DNA of 41,021 nucleotides from an uncultured Dorea sp. (GTDB lineage: Bacteria; Bacillota; Clostridia; Lachnospirales; Lachnospiraceae): assembly GCA_948602995.1 (NCBI GenBank), contig CAPEBR010000034.1, positions 1 to 41,021 of the forward strand, given 5' to 3'. The notes below the pieces were generated by a model. That model saw only the letters and a list, made by a program, of their open reading frames with translations, did not search any database and had not been told where the DNA came from. Each line of letters begins with the position of its first letter. Position 1 is the stretch's first letter. This document shows, piece by piece, positions 1 through 9,381 of this stretch. The translations under genes and the position numbers were made by a program.

Positions 1-1
1 A

Positions 2-106
2 GTAAAGGCTCTCAAGGCAGGCAAGGGCAAAAGAGTAAAAATCACTGCAATGGCAACAGACGGAAGCGGCAAGAAAAAGACAATAGTAATTAAAATTACA
101 AAGTAG
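2..106 (+). CDS. 3' end of a giant surface protein gene (Ig-like C-terminus), 5' partial
   Basis: An open frame enters from the left edge and ends at TAG 104-106, giving 34 residues (VKALKAGKGKR... to ...KIKITK-type ending). These are nearly identical to the last residues of the 2387-aa protein at 2051-9214, differing at only a few positions, and both genes are followed by the same palindromic terminator. The visible part is the end of a lysine-rich bacterial Ig-like (Big_2) domain. Inference: the gene upstream of this window is a paralogue of the giant surface protein, so the two form a tandem family. Nothing can be said about its N-terminal domains. Confidence 0.85.
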   Translation, partial: VKALKAGKGKRVKITAMATDGSGKKKTIVIKITK

Positions 107-112
107 ATTTTG

Positions 113-154
113 AATTGGGGACGGGGCATTTTTCAAAATGCCCCGTCCCCAATT
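113..154. terminator. 20-bp palindromic terminator, copy 1 of 3
   Basis: Two 20-nt arms (113-132 and 135-154) pair perfectly around a 2-nt loop. The arms contain ATTGGGGACGGGGCATTTT and its complement. It lies 7 bp after the stop of the partial surface gene. The stem is G/C-rich at its base and A/T-rich at its tip and there is no clear T-run after it, so termination could be bidirectional or inefficient. The same element recurs at 9219-9258 and 31705-31746. Confidence 0.8.
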
Positions 155-217
155 TGGTAGAAAATAAGGATTTTGATGGCCTGATTAAGAGGCTGAAATG
201 CCTATTTTATGCGATCC

Positions 218-248
218 TTGTGCAATATGCACAAAATTAAACGTTTAA
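218..248. promoter_or_regulatory. two palindromes upstream of the -35, candidate operator sites
   Basis: TTGTGCA and TGCACAA (218-234, 3-nt centre) form one palindrome. TTAAACGTTTAA (237-248) is a perfect second palindrome with a central CG, the layout typical of LacI/GalR-type operators. They sit directly upstream of the promoter of the sugar-binding lipoprotein gene. Binding by a sugar-responsive regulator is inferred from position and symmetry only. Confidence 0.4.
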
Positions 249-255
249 GTTCTAC

Positions 256-286
256 TTGCAATTGTGCGTAGTTGGTGCTATATAAT
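256..286 (+). promoter_or_regulatory. candidate sigma-A promoter of the lipoprotein gene
   Basis: TTGCAA (256-261) is followed by a TGC TATATAAT stretch. With TATATA at 279-284 the spacing is 17 nt and a TGn extended -10 is present. With TATAAT at 281-286 the spacing is 19 nt. Transcription would start near 293, about 245 nt before the lipoprotein start codon. Confidence 0.5.
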
Positions 287-292
287 ATTTAT

Positions 293-536
293 ACAAAAAT
301 TCAGAAAAAACAAGTATTATTACAAAGAGGTCTGTGTTCGCAAGACTATTGATTCTGAAAACTGTAATTCAGAGATGCCCAAACCTCTTCCCGGAGGTGA
401 TGAGTAAGGAATGCTATTGGAAACTGCTTTTGGGAAAAGGTTTTTGCATCTTACTGTTTAAACGATTAAGCTGATTGAGATCTTACAGGGGGAATCCCCT
501 TGAAAGATAAATTAAACCAAAAAAGGAGGACACAAC
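293..536 (+). promoter_or_regulatory. long, possibly structured 5' leader, unidentified
   Basis: The leader of the lipoprotein gene has no ORF of interest but several pairings. AAGAGGT (325-331) pairs with ACCTCTT (383-389). Inside it TCTGAA (354-359) pairs with TTCAGA (368-373). ACCTC (383-387) could instead pair with GAGGT further on (394-399), giving two exclusive states. A longer stem joins 403-414 to 446-455 with a 2-nt bulge, and AGGGG/CCCCT (487-491/96-100 of the same block) forms a small hairpin before the ribosome binding site GGAGGA (525-530). It matches no riboswitch consensus that I recall. A cis-regulatory RNA is inference. Confidence 0.35.
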
Positions 537-1910
537 ATGAAAAAGAAACTGGTAGCAGCATTTCTGTGTGTTGCCATGACAGCATCCATGCTGCTTGGCT
601 GCAGTTCCGGAAGTGAGGGAGGGGGTTCGGATGATTCGAAAGATTCGGGCTCTGGTTCAGCCGGAAAGAATGAGATGGAAGTGGAGGGTGAAGCCACAGA
701 GCTTGAAGTGTGGACATTCATTGAGCTTCATCAGCAGTTCTACACAGACATGGCAGAGAGATGGAATGAGGAGCATCCGGACAAGAAGGTAAAGCTGGTG
801 CTTAGCAACATGCAGTATGATGATATGCACAACAAGCTGTCACTGGCCCTGGAATCTGGGGAGGGTGCACCGGATGTTGTCGATATTGAGCTTGGAAAGT
901 TCCCGGCATTCATGACAGGACAGATCGGTCTTAAGGATCTGACGCCGCAGATCCAGCCGTATCTTAGCAACATTATTGAGTCCCGTCTTAAGATTTACGG
1001 AAAAGACGGTGCTTATTATGGATTCCCGACACACGTTGGAGCCATGGTTGCATTCTACAACACAGAGGCGCTTAAGGAAGCGGAGGTAGATTACACAACG
1101 ATTAAGACATGGGATGACTTCAAGGAAGCGGGAGTGAAATACCATGAGAAGACAGGAAAGACTTTTGCATGTGTAGAGACAACAGCTCAGTGGATGATCA
1201 ACCTGATGTTAAGACAGAAGGGCGGAGATTATCTGGATGCTGACGGCAACATTGATATTACCAATGACAAGATGGTAGAGGTTCTTGAGTACATCAAGGG
1301 AATGCAGGATACAGGCGCATTCGCAACCGTACCGGGAGGACAGCCGGATAATGAGGAAGCATATCCGTCCTACAACAACGGGGATTACGCAGTACAGATT
1401 ATGCCGTTCTGGCAGACGTCCAGATTCACAAGCTACATGACAGACCTTTCCGGAAAAGTAGCAATCGCTCCGACGCCGGTATGGAATGAAGGCGATGAAG
1501 TGAAGTCCATCGGCGGCGGCGGTACTGGTACTGCAGTAGTGGCAGGCAGCGAGAACGCAGACCTTGCAGCAGAAGTATTTGCATACATCAAGCTGTCTGA
1601 GGGTGCAAATGAGGAAGTATGGAATGTATTAGGTTTTGATCCGGTTAATACAGCAGTATGGACTGATACAGAGCTGACGCAGAACCCGGAAAACCAGTTT
1701 GTAAAATTCTTTAATACCTATCCGTTTGATACACTGCTTGAGATTCAGGATGGTATTATGGCGCTTGATTCACTGACCAGTGAGAAGTTCCCGTCCATTA
1801 ACAATGAGTTCTGTAATGTGACTCTGAACAACATTTATGAAAACGGAATGGACGTGAAGGAAGCGCTGGAGGAATCTCAGCAGACTCTGAAAAACGAATT
1901 TGGTGAGTAA
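537..1910 (+). CDS. ABC-type sugar-binding lipoprotein
   Basis: The 457-aa product is an extracellular solute-binding protein of the carbohydrate (family 1, MalE-like) type. Residues 1-22 are a lipoprotein signal peptide ending in a lipobox (LLGC), followed by a Ser/Gly/Asp-rich linker to about residue 50. The body has the usual features, such as the early WTF..LHQQF segment, PDVVDIE, YGFPTHVGAMVAFYNT and a C-terminal helical region. The start is set by AAAGGAGGACACAACATG. No permease or ATPase gene follows, so it is either an orphan binding protein that uses permeases encoded elsewhere or a glycan-binding accessory to the giant protein gene 140 nt downstream. The specific sugar cannot be read from the sequence. 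Confidence 0.88.
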   Translation: MKKKLVAAFLCVAMTASMLLGCSSGSEGGGSDDSKDSGSGSAGKNEMEVEGEATELEVWTFIELHQQFYTDMAERWNEEHPDKKVKLVLSNMQYDDMHNKLSLALESGEGAPDVVDIELGKFPAFMTGQIGLKDLTPQIQPYLSNIIESRLKIYGKDGAYYGFPTHVGAMVAFYNTEALKEAEVDYTTIKTWDDFKEAGVKYHEKTGKTFACVETTAQWMINLMLRQKGGDYLDADGNIDITNDKMVEVLEYIKGMQDTGAFATVPGGQPDNEEAYPSYNNGDYAVQIMPFWQTSRFTSYMTDLSGKVAIAPTPVWNEGDEVKSIGGGGTGTAVVAGSENADLAAEVFAYIKLSEGANEEVWNVLGFDPVNTAVWTDTELTQNPENQFVKFFNTYPFDTLLEIQDGIMALDSLTSEKFPSINNEFCNVTLNNIYENGMDVKEALEESQQTLKNEFGE

Positions 1911-2050
1911 TCCAAAAGTAAATATTCATGGGGAGTCCCCGGCGTGGAGGAAGATGCCGCCATTTTGGAGAGGAATGAATGGAGGGATAACCTGTGGATA
2001 TAAAAGAGGTAATGTTTAACGTCATACTTTACAGAAAGGAATTACATGTT

Positions 2051-5000
2051 ATGCAGAAAATAAGACATTCGCTTAAAAGGGGAATCGCCCTGAGTCTGTC
2101 TGCAGTTATGACGATTTCGCTGATGAGCGGTATTTTTGAAAATACCGTAAAAGCGGAAGAGGCAGAGGAAAAGACAGGGACAGCGATATCCAACGGAAGC
2201 CTTAGCATTGAAATTGGGGATCTCGGCCAGATATCCACAATGAACATTGTGAATAACCGGAAGAACGGTCAGAACAATGATGTAAACTTTGTATTGCCAA
2301 ATGATACAAGCCCTCAGAATAATGAGGCGCACCAGTGGATGGGCGAGATGATCTTCTCCTACCGTACCAGTGAAGACGGAAAATTCCCGGAAGGCAGGAA
2401 AGGGTTCGTTGAAGTAGATACTAATAAGACACTGGCCGCAGGAGGGTCAAAGACTGCTTCCGAAATAAAGGAAGACAATCCTTACATTACGAAAAAGCAA
2501 GTAAGTGATAAAGAAGTAGAGGTTACGTTCAAGGGAGTAGAGGGCGACGCCGGAACGCAGCGTTCAATGAAGGGCTTTAACGTAACATCCAATTACAATA
2601 TGGATACAGAGGACGGATCCTTATTGTGGAATATTACACTTCAGAACACAGGCAATAATTATATTGAGTTCGGCGACGTTGGACTTCCGATGCCATGGAA
2701 CAATAAATATACAGGTCTGACAAGTGTATATAATGATCGTGTGACAGCCCACACATTTGCAGGTGCAGACAGCGGCTACGCCTATGCAATCCGATGCAGT
2801 GGCGAGGGGAATTACGTTCTTTTCACGCCAGTCCCGGAGAGTGGTGCAAGAATTGAATATGTAGATAACTGGGTTGGCAATAACAACCAGGTAAAAGGAG
2901 AGCGTGCAGGAGATACTTTCGCAAACTGGACCAGTGACAGTGGCGGATGGCAGCCGGGATTAAGTGTTTACTATATCCATTCCAAGGATATCCAGAAAAC
3001 AGGACGCGGCTACTATACGGATGCTACCAGTCTTGTACTGGAGCCTGGTAAGAGCAAAACATATACATTCAAATTCTCTGCAGTCCGTGCTGGAGACAAT
3101 ACTCCGCAGGAAAGTGCTGAGAGTGCGAACAATGCGTCCGATTCCGTGGAAGAGCGTGAAAACAATATGCGCTCAATCCTGTATAAGTCAGGCATGATTG
3201 ATGCGATTGCAGTGCCTGGATTCCAGACCGCGCTGAACATGGAAACAAAGTTAGATCTTCACTATGATGATGCGAAGATTAAGGTTGACAGTGTAGACAT
3301 TCAGTGTGTGCATGAGAACGATCCGTTTGATGAAAAGCATATTCCCGAACAGACTGAAGGACTGGTGAATAATTCCCGTTCAGGCAAGTGTGCGAATAAT
3401 GACTCGGTATCTGCGCCTGAAGCCAAAACAGTGGATGGAGAAAACCACCATATCTATAATCTGAAATTTGGATGTATTGGAAATAACAGCGTGCGTGTAA
3501 ACTACAAGCTTAAGGTGGGAGATGCATGGGTAGATAAGTTTACACAGTATGAATTCAATGCACTTGAAAGTCTTGACAAGATTGTTGAGACACACGCCGA
3601 CTTTATGGTGAATAAGACTCAGGATAATGATCCCAAGAGTCCGACCTATGGAAATTATCAGGACTGGTATATTTCCCAAGAGTCTGTTGACAAAAATGCC
3701 CTGAACCACTGGGGGGATGACTGGAGCCATGATAATATTAACTTTATGACAATGAAGAATTATCTGAATCCGGTTGCATCAGAGGTAGAATCCATTGAAA
3801 AGTACCTCGTTGATTACATGTGGAATAATTACATGAAAAATACGCAGGATTCCTATACAGTTGCCAACTATCTGAATGCATCGGGTATTTACAGTGATAC
3901 ATCATCACCATACACCCGTACGTATTCTGAGATGATGGAGGCGACAGGCTTCTTCAATATGTACCGGATTCAGAAGGCGTATCCGGATCTGATTGAGTAC
4001 CGCCAGACTCCTGAATGGTATTTGGAAAAAGCATACGGAATCTATATAAACCGGGTAAGCTCTTATCCGATCGGATATTACGGAGAGCAGCAGGTGCCGG
4101 ACATGATAGAAGCGCTTAAGGAAGAAGGCATGACAGATGAGGCCGGCAGACTGCAGAAGCGTTTTGCACAGGAAAAAGGTACAAGAATGTCTACAGCAGC
4201 ATATCCTTATGGCTCAGAGTTTGCTTATGACAACACTGGTGAAGAGGGTGCATATGCAGCGGCTAAGGCGCTTCGTGAATATTATCCGGACGATGAAAAT
4301 GCCGGTAAAGCTCTCAGCAATATGAAAAAGGCAGAGTGGAAGACGCGTGCAATGCGCGGTATCCAGCCTACCTGGTATCACTATGCAGATCCGGTATTCA
4401 TCGGAGGCGAACATTGGTGGAACTTCCAGTATACAGCATCACTGGCAGGATCCATCATGGATGACTGGCTGCGTTATCAGGATAACGGATGGGATACAGC
4501 TTCCAGTGCATGGGCAGAGCGTGTGAACTATGCGGCCAAACTGTCGAACTTCAATGCAGTCAATATGGGACAGATCTCTGATAAGAGTATTGGAAGTGTC
4601 AGCTGGAGATACACCATGTACAAAGGCGGACATGGAGCAATGAATGTAAATGACGGCGGAACCCGTGTCATGAATAATGGCTGGAATGATTTCTCGGGAG
4701 AGAGTGAGGAAGGTCTCTACGGCTCTCTGCTAAGAATCAGTTCTGACGTTGTAACGGATCCAGTCTTTGGACTGACTGGATATGGAAGTACCGTTTCCAA
4801 AGAAGGAACAAGCTACACAGTTACGCCGGCTGACGGAGTTGGCAAGCGAATCAATATTATTGATGATAAGTTATACGCTGAGCTTGAGCAGGATTCCTGT
4901 ACACAGGCTGTAATTGACAGTGCAGGACCGTCATTTGAGCTGTCGCTTAAGTGTCTTTCTACAGAAGAGCATTTATCAAGAATCAAACTGAGCGGGGCGG

Positions 5001-8000
5001 GACTGAAGGATGGATACTATAGTATTTCGTTAGAGGGACAAGATGTAGGACAGTGCTATGTAAAGAATCATGAGGGAGTGGCAAATGTTCTGATTCCTGC
5101 TGGGAAGGAGACAGCAGTAGTTTCCGTTTCTTTCGAGGGCGAGGGAACGAATGAGGCTCCGGTTGTAAAGACGAAGGCAGTTGTTACAGATAAAACAGAA
5201 GGAGCAGAGGATACAATCAAGGCAGTCGTTCCATTTAGACTGGAAAGCATTGCTTATGATGACGGAGCTCCTAATGGAACATTAACTTATAAATGGGAAG
5301 TAACAGCTCCAGAAGGCGGCAAGGTTACACTTGGTTCTCCGGCGAAGCCGTATACAACTATAACATGCTCTAAGGAAGGAACCTATACAGCTAAGCTTAC
5401 TGTAAGCGATGGGGAAAAGGAAAGTGCATCTACACTGGATATTAATGTGGGAGCGGCTCCTGAAAAAACGGCTCCTGTGATAGGGGATGTTACAGCAGCC
5501 CAGGAAGAAGTCAATACCAGTGTTGCAAGGATGACCGGAGAGGCAACGTCTGATAAGTATTATCAGAATGATGAGCTAAAATACAACTGGACTGTTGCAG
5601 AGCAGCCAGAGGGCGGCAGCGCAATCATTGCAGATGCAGACACTGCAAAAGCAAGTATGAAAGCCTATAAGCCAGGCACCTATACGATCCGTCTTACTGT
5701 AACAGACGAAGATACAGGATATGGAGAAGGTGCAAAGAGCAGCCAGAAGGACATTGTGATTGAGATGACCGGCAAGGTAGACGGTGTAGAGCGTACAGGC
5801 ACAGTCCTCACTTCAACAGGCGTAGCGCCCGAACTTCCGGAAACCATGGAAGTGATTCATCCAGACGGTACCATTAAAAACAGTGAAGTTGTCTGGTCAG
5901 AGATTGATGCATCGTCTTATGCCCAGGAAGGCAGCTTTGAAGTTACAGGAACAGTTCCAGAGACAGAGATTAAGACTGCTGTAAATGTCCGGGTTGTTGC
6001 GGGAAGTGCGAGAAACATGGCTATAGAGGCAACTCCTACGGCAATTATTGACACTCCGCAGGATCTGGGAGGAGTTGCCGGCTTAAATGACGGATATGAA
6101 CCGGAAAGTTCTAATGATAAGAGCCATGGAGTATGGCATAACTGGCTTGGAGATCAGAGCGGTCCTGCATGGGTGCAGTATACATGGGAAGAGCCGGTTG
6201 TAATCTACCAGTCAGATGCATATTATTTTACAGACAGAAACTTTGTACCAAAGACTGTAAAATATGAGTATCTGGATGAAGACGGCGAGACATGGCGCAG
6301 CATGGTGAATGTAAAGGGCTGCGGTACAGAGCTGAACAAATACAACACAACAACCTTTGAGCCGGTGTCTACAAAAGCAGTCAGAATGACAATGATGCCA
6401 AAGACATTAGGATGCGGCGTTATTGAGTGGAAGGTATTCGGATATGGAAAGGGCGCTGATAAGATGGAGCTGAGACGCCAGATTAATCAGGCAAATTCCA
6501 TAAATATCGGAATATTTGCGGAAGAAGCAAAGGCTATGCTTGAGACAGCGCTTGCTGAGGCACAAGCTGTTTTTGAAAACAAAGAAGCAACACAGGAAGA
6601 AGTGGATCAGGCGGCTGAGAAGCTGGCAAAGGTGATTGTAACACTTCCAACAACGGATAATAACCTTGCATATACTGCAAAAGTGACAACAAGCTTTGTA
6701 TCCGGATGGGAAAGTCTTGCTGCAGCGAATGACGGAAGGCTTACAGGAACTTCATTCAATCCGCCGGGACCAAGATATGGTTCATGGGGAAATGCAAGTG
6801 AGTTTGAGACAATTACCTATACATGGGAAAACAAGGTCCGCCTGAGTGGCGCTGACATTTATTTCTGGTATGATGGAGAAAATGAATCCAATGGCGGAAT
6901 TAATTTCCCAGAGTCTTATGCTTACGAATATCTTGACGCAGACGGAGAGTGGAAGGAAGTAGAGAATCCGTCATCCTATGAGCCGAAGAAAGACAGCTAT
7001 AGCCTGACGACGTTCTCAGAGATTGAAACAACTGCAATCCGTGTGAAGATGAATAAGATTCAGACGATTATTGAAGACGGTGAAGAGGTAGATATGAGTG
7101 GATGCGGCGTCGGCATCCAGGAGTGGAAGGTGTATGATGCATCTGCCGGAGGACGCGCTACAGAGGTGAAAGTGTCTAAGACGCCTGTAAAGACAGAATA
7201 TATCCGTGGTGAAAAACTTGACACAACAGGACTTGAACTGGAAGTAACCTATGCGGATAATAGTGTGAGGAAATTTACAAACAACTATAAAGTCAGCGGT
7301 TATGACAGAAAGAAACTGGGAGAACAGACGGTAACGGTAACATTTGCAGATGTAACAACAGAGTTTAAGGTAACCGTCAAGGAAGACAAGGTGGATAAGA
7401 CTGCATTATCAGCTAAGATTACCCAGGCAATGCGTCTGACAGCGTCTGACTATACGCAAAAGAGTTACGATGCACTTCAGAAAGCGCTTCAGGAAGCAAA
7501 GGCAGTTTATGATGATGCAGAGGCAGTACAGGACGAGGTAGCAGAGGCAGAGGATGCACTGACAGCGGCAATTGAGAATCTTGTGGAAAGAAAGCCTGTT
7601 TCCATCAGATTCAAAACAGAGCCGACGCAGAACACTTATTTCGCAGGAGAGCCGATCCATAGTTCAACATTTGAGCTTGAAGCTGTTTATGCGGATGATA
7701 GTACAGAGGTTATTACCGAAGGATTCGAAATCAGCGGATATAACGCAGAACAGTTAGGAGAGCAGACAGTTACTGTTACATACAAGGAACAGTCGGTACA
7801 GTTTGGGGTTACTGTTGTAGAAGCACAGAAGCTGGAGAATGATGAATCAAAGGTTAGTGTATTAGCAGCTCAGATTGAGGAAGGCGTTAAGCTGTTAGTG
7901 GAAAAAGCTGTTTCTGGCGATGAACAGATTACAGAGATGCTTGGCGCAATCGCAGAAAAGATAAAGGAAGCGCTTGGCGTAACAGAAGGCGTAGAAGTGA

Positions 8001-9214
8001 CTGAAGATAATTCCTCTGTACTGGATATTAAGCTGGTGAAAGGGGAAGCGGATGAGGAAGTACAGCTGGAAGAGGATGTAGTAGTATCCATACCGAAGCC
8101 GGAAGGATACAGCAATAATCTGAAGCTTTTCCATAATCGCAAGGACGGATTAACAGAGATCAACTTTACCTTAAAAGAGGAAAAAGAACTCGTATTCAGG
8201 ACCGGAGAATTTAGTCACTTTACAGTTGTAGATCTTGGAGAGCCGGCAGCAGAACCAGATAAATCCGGACTAGAGGCTGCAATCAGCGCAGCAGAACAGC
8301 TGAATGCCAAGGATTATACGGCAGAGGCATGGGATGTATTTGTAAGAAAGTTATGGGAAGCAATCGAACTGTCTAAGGACGAGACTGCGGATCAGGCTGC
8401 GATAGATGCTATGGTCAGTGAGTTAAAGGCAGCATGCGAAGAGGTTGATAAGAATCCTGACAAGACAGAGCTGAATTCCGTCATAAGTGCGGCAAAGGCT
8501 CTTAAAAAGGAAGATTATACTCCGGCAGCATGGGCAGTGTTCGAAAAAGCTTTGAAAGATGCAGAGGCAGTCTGCAATAATCCAAAGGCTACACGGAGCC
8601 AGACAGCCGCAGCAGTCGCAGCACTTAAAAAAGCTATAGACGATGTGAAGAAGAGCCCTGCACAGAAGCCGGTACAACCAGCGAAAGTAAAGGTAAAGAA
8701 GATCAGCATCTCCGGTCTTTCTAAGAAGATTGCGGCAGGAAAGAAAGTGAAGCTTACTGCAAAGGTTTCTCCATCTAATGCATCTAATAAGAGCGTTACA
8801 TGGAAATCAAGCAATAAGAAGGTTGCAACAGTAACCAGCAAAGGCGTTGTCACCATGAAGAAGAAATCCGGCGGCAAGTCTGTAACCATTACTGCAACGG
8901 CAAAAGATGGAAGCAAAGTGAAAGCAACTTATAAGATCAAATCTATGAAGGGCAAAGTAACAAAAGTAACCATCTCTGGAAAGAAGACAGTAAAGGCAGG
9001 CAAGACCCTGAAGCTGACAGGCAAGGTAAAGGCAACAAAGAATGCGAACAAGAAGCTGAAATGGACCAGCAGCAATAAGAAATACGCAACTGTAACCAGC
9101 AGCGGAAAAGTAAAAGCCTTAAAAGCAGGCAAGGGCAAAAGAGTGAAGATTACTGCAATGGCAACAGACGGAACAGGCAAAAAGAAGACAGTAACCATCA
9201 AGATTACAAAATAG
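2051..9214 (+). CDS. giant secreted multidomain protein, DUF5695-like with Ig, discoidin-like and FIVAR modules
   Basis: I start at ATG 2051 (AAAGGA 10 nt upstream), giving 2387 aa; an in-frame GTG at 1994 has a poorer context. Residues 1-36 are a signal peptide (cleavage near VKA-EEA). Residues about 40-1025 resemble DUF5695-type regions, with a beta-sandwich start and an alpha-helical body rich in W/Y/H as in (alpha/alpha) glycan-active folds; a catalytic role is inference. Then come two PKD/Ig-like domains (1033-1240), a Big_4-like domain (1242-1316), two discoidin-like carbohydrate-binding modules (1320-1470, 1538-1700), four FIVAR helical repeats (1473-1537, 1783-1845, 2075-2200), two Big_3-like domains (1705-1780, 1848-1925) and two lysine-rich Big_2 domains at the end. 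There is no LPXTG motif; the basic tail may hold it to wall polymers. It follows the sugar-binding lipoprotein and probably shares its transcript. Confidence 0.85.
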   Translation: MQKIRHSLKRGIALSLSAVMTISLMSGIFENTVKAEEAEEKTGTAISNGSLSIEIGDLGQISTMNIVNNRKNGQNNDVNFVLPNDTSPQNNEAHQWMGEMIFSYRTSEDGKFPEGRKGFVEVDTNKTLAAGGSKTASEIKEDNPYITKKQVSDKEVEVTFKGVEGDAGTQRSMKGFNVTSNYNMDTEDGSLLWNITLQNTGNNYIEFGDVGLPMPWNNKYTGLTSVYNDRVTAHTFAGADSGYAYAIRCSGEGNYVLFTPVPESGARIEYVDNWVGNNNQVKGERAGDTFANWTSDSGGWQPGLSVYYIHSKDIQKTGRGYYTDATSLVLEPGKSKTYTFKFSAVRAGDNTPQESAESANNASDSVEERENNMRSILYKSGMIDAIAVPGFQTALNMETKLDLHYDDAKIKVDSVDIQCVHENDPFDEKHIPEQTEGLVNNSRSGKCANNDSVSAPEAKTVDGENHHIYNLKFGCIGNNSVRVNYKLKVGDAWVDKFTQYEFNALESLDKIVETHADFMVNKTQDNDPKSPTYGNYQDWYISQESVDKNALNHWGDDWSHDNINFMTMKNYLNPVASEVESIEKYLVDYMWNNYMKNTQDSYTVANYLNASGIYSDTSSPYTRTYSEMMEATGFFNMYRIQKAYPDLIEYRQTPEWYLEKAYGIYINRVSSYPIGYYGEQQVPDMIEALKEEGMTDEAGRLQKRFAQEKGTRMSTAAYPYGSEFAYDNTGEEGAYAAAKALREYYPDDENAGKALSNMKKAEWKTRAMRGIQPTWYHYADPVFIGGEHWWNFQYTASLAGSIMDDWLRYQDNGWDTASSAWAERVNYAAKLSNFNAVNMGQISDKSIGSVSWRYTMYKGGHGAMNVNDGGTRVMNNGWNDFSGESEEGLYGSLLRISSDVVTDPVFGLTGYGSTVSKEGTSYTVTPADGVGKRINIIDDKLYAELEQDSCTQAVIDSAGPSFELSLKCLSTEEHLSRIKLSGAGLKDGYYSISLEGQDVGQCYVKNHEGVANVLIPAGKETAVVSVSFEGEGTNEAPVVKTKAVVTDKTEGAEDTIKAVVPFRLESIAYDDGAPNGTLTYKWEVTAPEGGKVTLGSPAKPYTTITCSKEGTYTAKLTVSDGEKESASTLDINVGAAPEKTAPVIGDVTAAQEEVNTSVARMTGEATSDKYYQNDELKYNWTVAEQPEGGSAIIADADTAKASMKAYKPGTYTIRLTVTDEDTGYGEGAKSSQKDIVIEMTGKVDGVERTGTVLTSTGVAPELPETMEVIHPDGTIKNSEVVWSEIDASSYAQEGSFEVTGTVPETEIKTAVNVRVVAGSARNMAIEATPTAIIDTPQDLGGVAGLNDGYEPESSNDKSHGVWHNWLGDQSGPAWVQYTWEEPVVIYQSDAYYFTDRNFVPKTVKYEYLDEDGETWRSMVNVKGCGTELNKYNTTTFEPVSTKAVRMTMMPKTLGCGVIEWKVFGYGKGADKMELRRQINQANSINIGIFAEEAKAMLETALAEAQAVFENKEATQEEVDQAAEKLAKVIVTLPTTDNNLAYTAKVTTSFVSGWESLAAANDGRLTGTSFNPPGPRYGSWGNASEFETITYTWENKVRLSGADIYFWYDGENESNGGINFPESYAYEYLDADGEWKEVENPSSYEPKKDSYSLTTFSEIETTAIRVKMNKIQTIIEDGEEVDMSGCGVGIQEWKVYDASAGGRATEVKVSKTPVKTEYIRGEKLDTTGLELEVTYADNSVRKFTNNYKVSGYDRKKLGEQTVTVTFADVTTEFKVTVKEDKVDKTALSAKITQAMRLTASDYTQKSYDALQKALQEAKAVYDDAEAVQDEVAEAEDALTAAIENLVERKPVSIRFKTEPTQNTYFAGEPIHSSTFELEAVYADDSTEVITEGFEISGYNAEQLGEQTVTVTYKEQSVQFGVTVVEAQKLENDESKVSVLAAQIEEGVKLLVEKAVSGDEQITEMLGAIAEKIKEALGVTEGVEVTEDNSSVLDIKLVKGEADEEVQLEEDVVVSIPKPEGYSNNLKLFHNRKDGLTEINFTLKEEKELVFRTGEFSHFTVVDLGEPAAEPDKSGLEAAISAAEQLNAKDYTAEAWDVFVRKLWEAIELSKDETADQAAIDAMVSELKAACEEVDKNPDKTELNSVISAAKALKKEDYTPAAWAVFEKALKDAEAVCNNPKATRSQTAAAVAALKKAIDDVKKSPAQKPVQPAKVKVKKISISGLSKKIAAGKKVKLTAKVSPSNASNKSVTWKSSNKKVATVTSKGVVTMKKKSGGKSVTITATAKDGSKVKATYKIKSMKGKVTKVTISGKKTVKAGKTLKLTGKVKATKNANKKLKWTSSNKKYATVTSSGKVKALKAGKGKRVKITAMATDGTGKKKTVTIKITK

Positions 9215-9218
9215 TCAA

Positions 9219-9258
9219 ATTGGGGACGGGGCATTTTTAAAAATGCCCCGTCCCCAAT
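9219..9258. terminator. perfect 40-nt palindromic terminator, copy 2 of 3
   Basis: A 20-nt arm beginning ATTGGGGACGGGGC (9219-9238) is followed at once by its exact complement (9239-9258), then AAATTTTAT. It lies 4 bp after the stop of the giant surface protein and before the Pel-type operon. It is the same repeat as at 113-154. Confidence 0.85.
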
Positions 9259-9300
9259 CAAATTTTATAAAAAAGGTACGCTTAGTGGTACACCCTCATT

Positions 9301-9309
9301 TGTTATACT
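9301..9309 (+). promoter_or_regulatory. extended -10 promoter of the Pel-type operon
   Basis: TGTTATACT is a TGn extended -10 with hexamer TATACT (9304-9309). The expected -35 position (about 9281-9286, CTTAGT) is poor, which fits an extended -10 or an activated promoter. The start would be near 9316, leaving a leader of about 65 nt that contains a GTTAAAA direct repeat (around 9342-9356). It is the only clear promoter seen ahead of the 14-kb operon. Confidence 0.45.
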
Positions 9310-9381
9310 AATGTGAGAAAATGATGATATATTACTGTTATGTTAAAACGTTAAAAAAATATCCATTTAAAACTAGTAAAG

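Noticed and set aside
293..536. c-di-GMP, TPP, lysine or cobalamin riboswitch in the leader
   Set aside because: None of the conserved core sequences of these classes that I know is present, so no class is assigned.
2051..9214. LPXTG sortase anchor at the end of the giant protein
   Set aside because: The C-terminus is a lysine-rich Ig-like domain without LPXTG, hydrophobic helix or charged tail.
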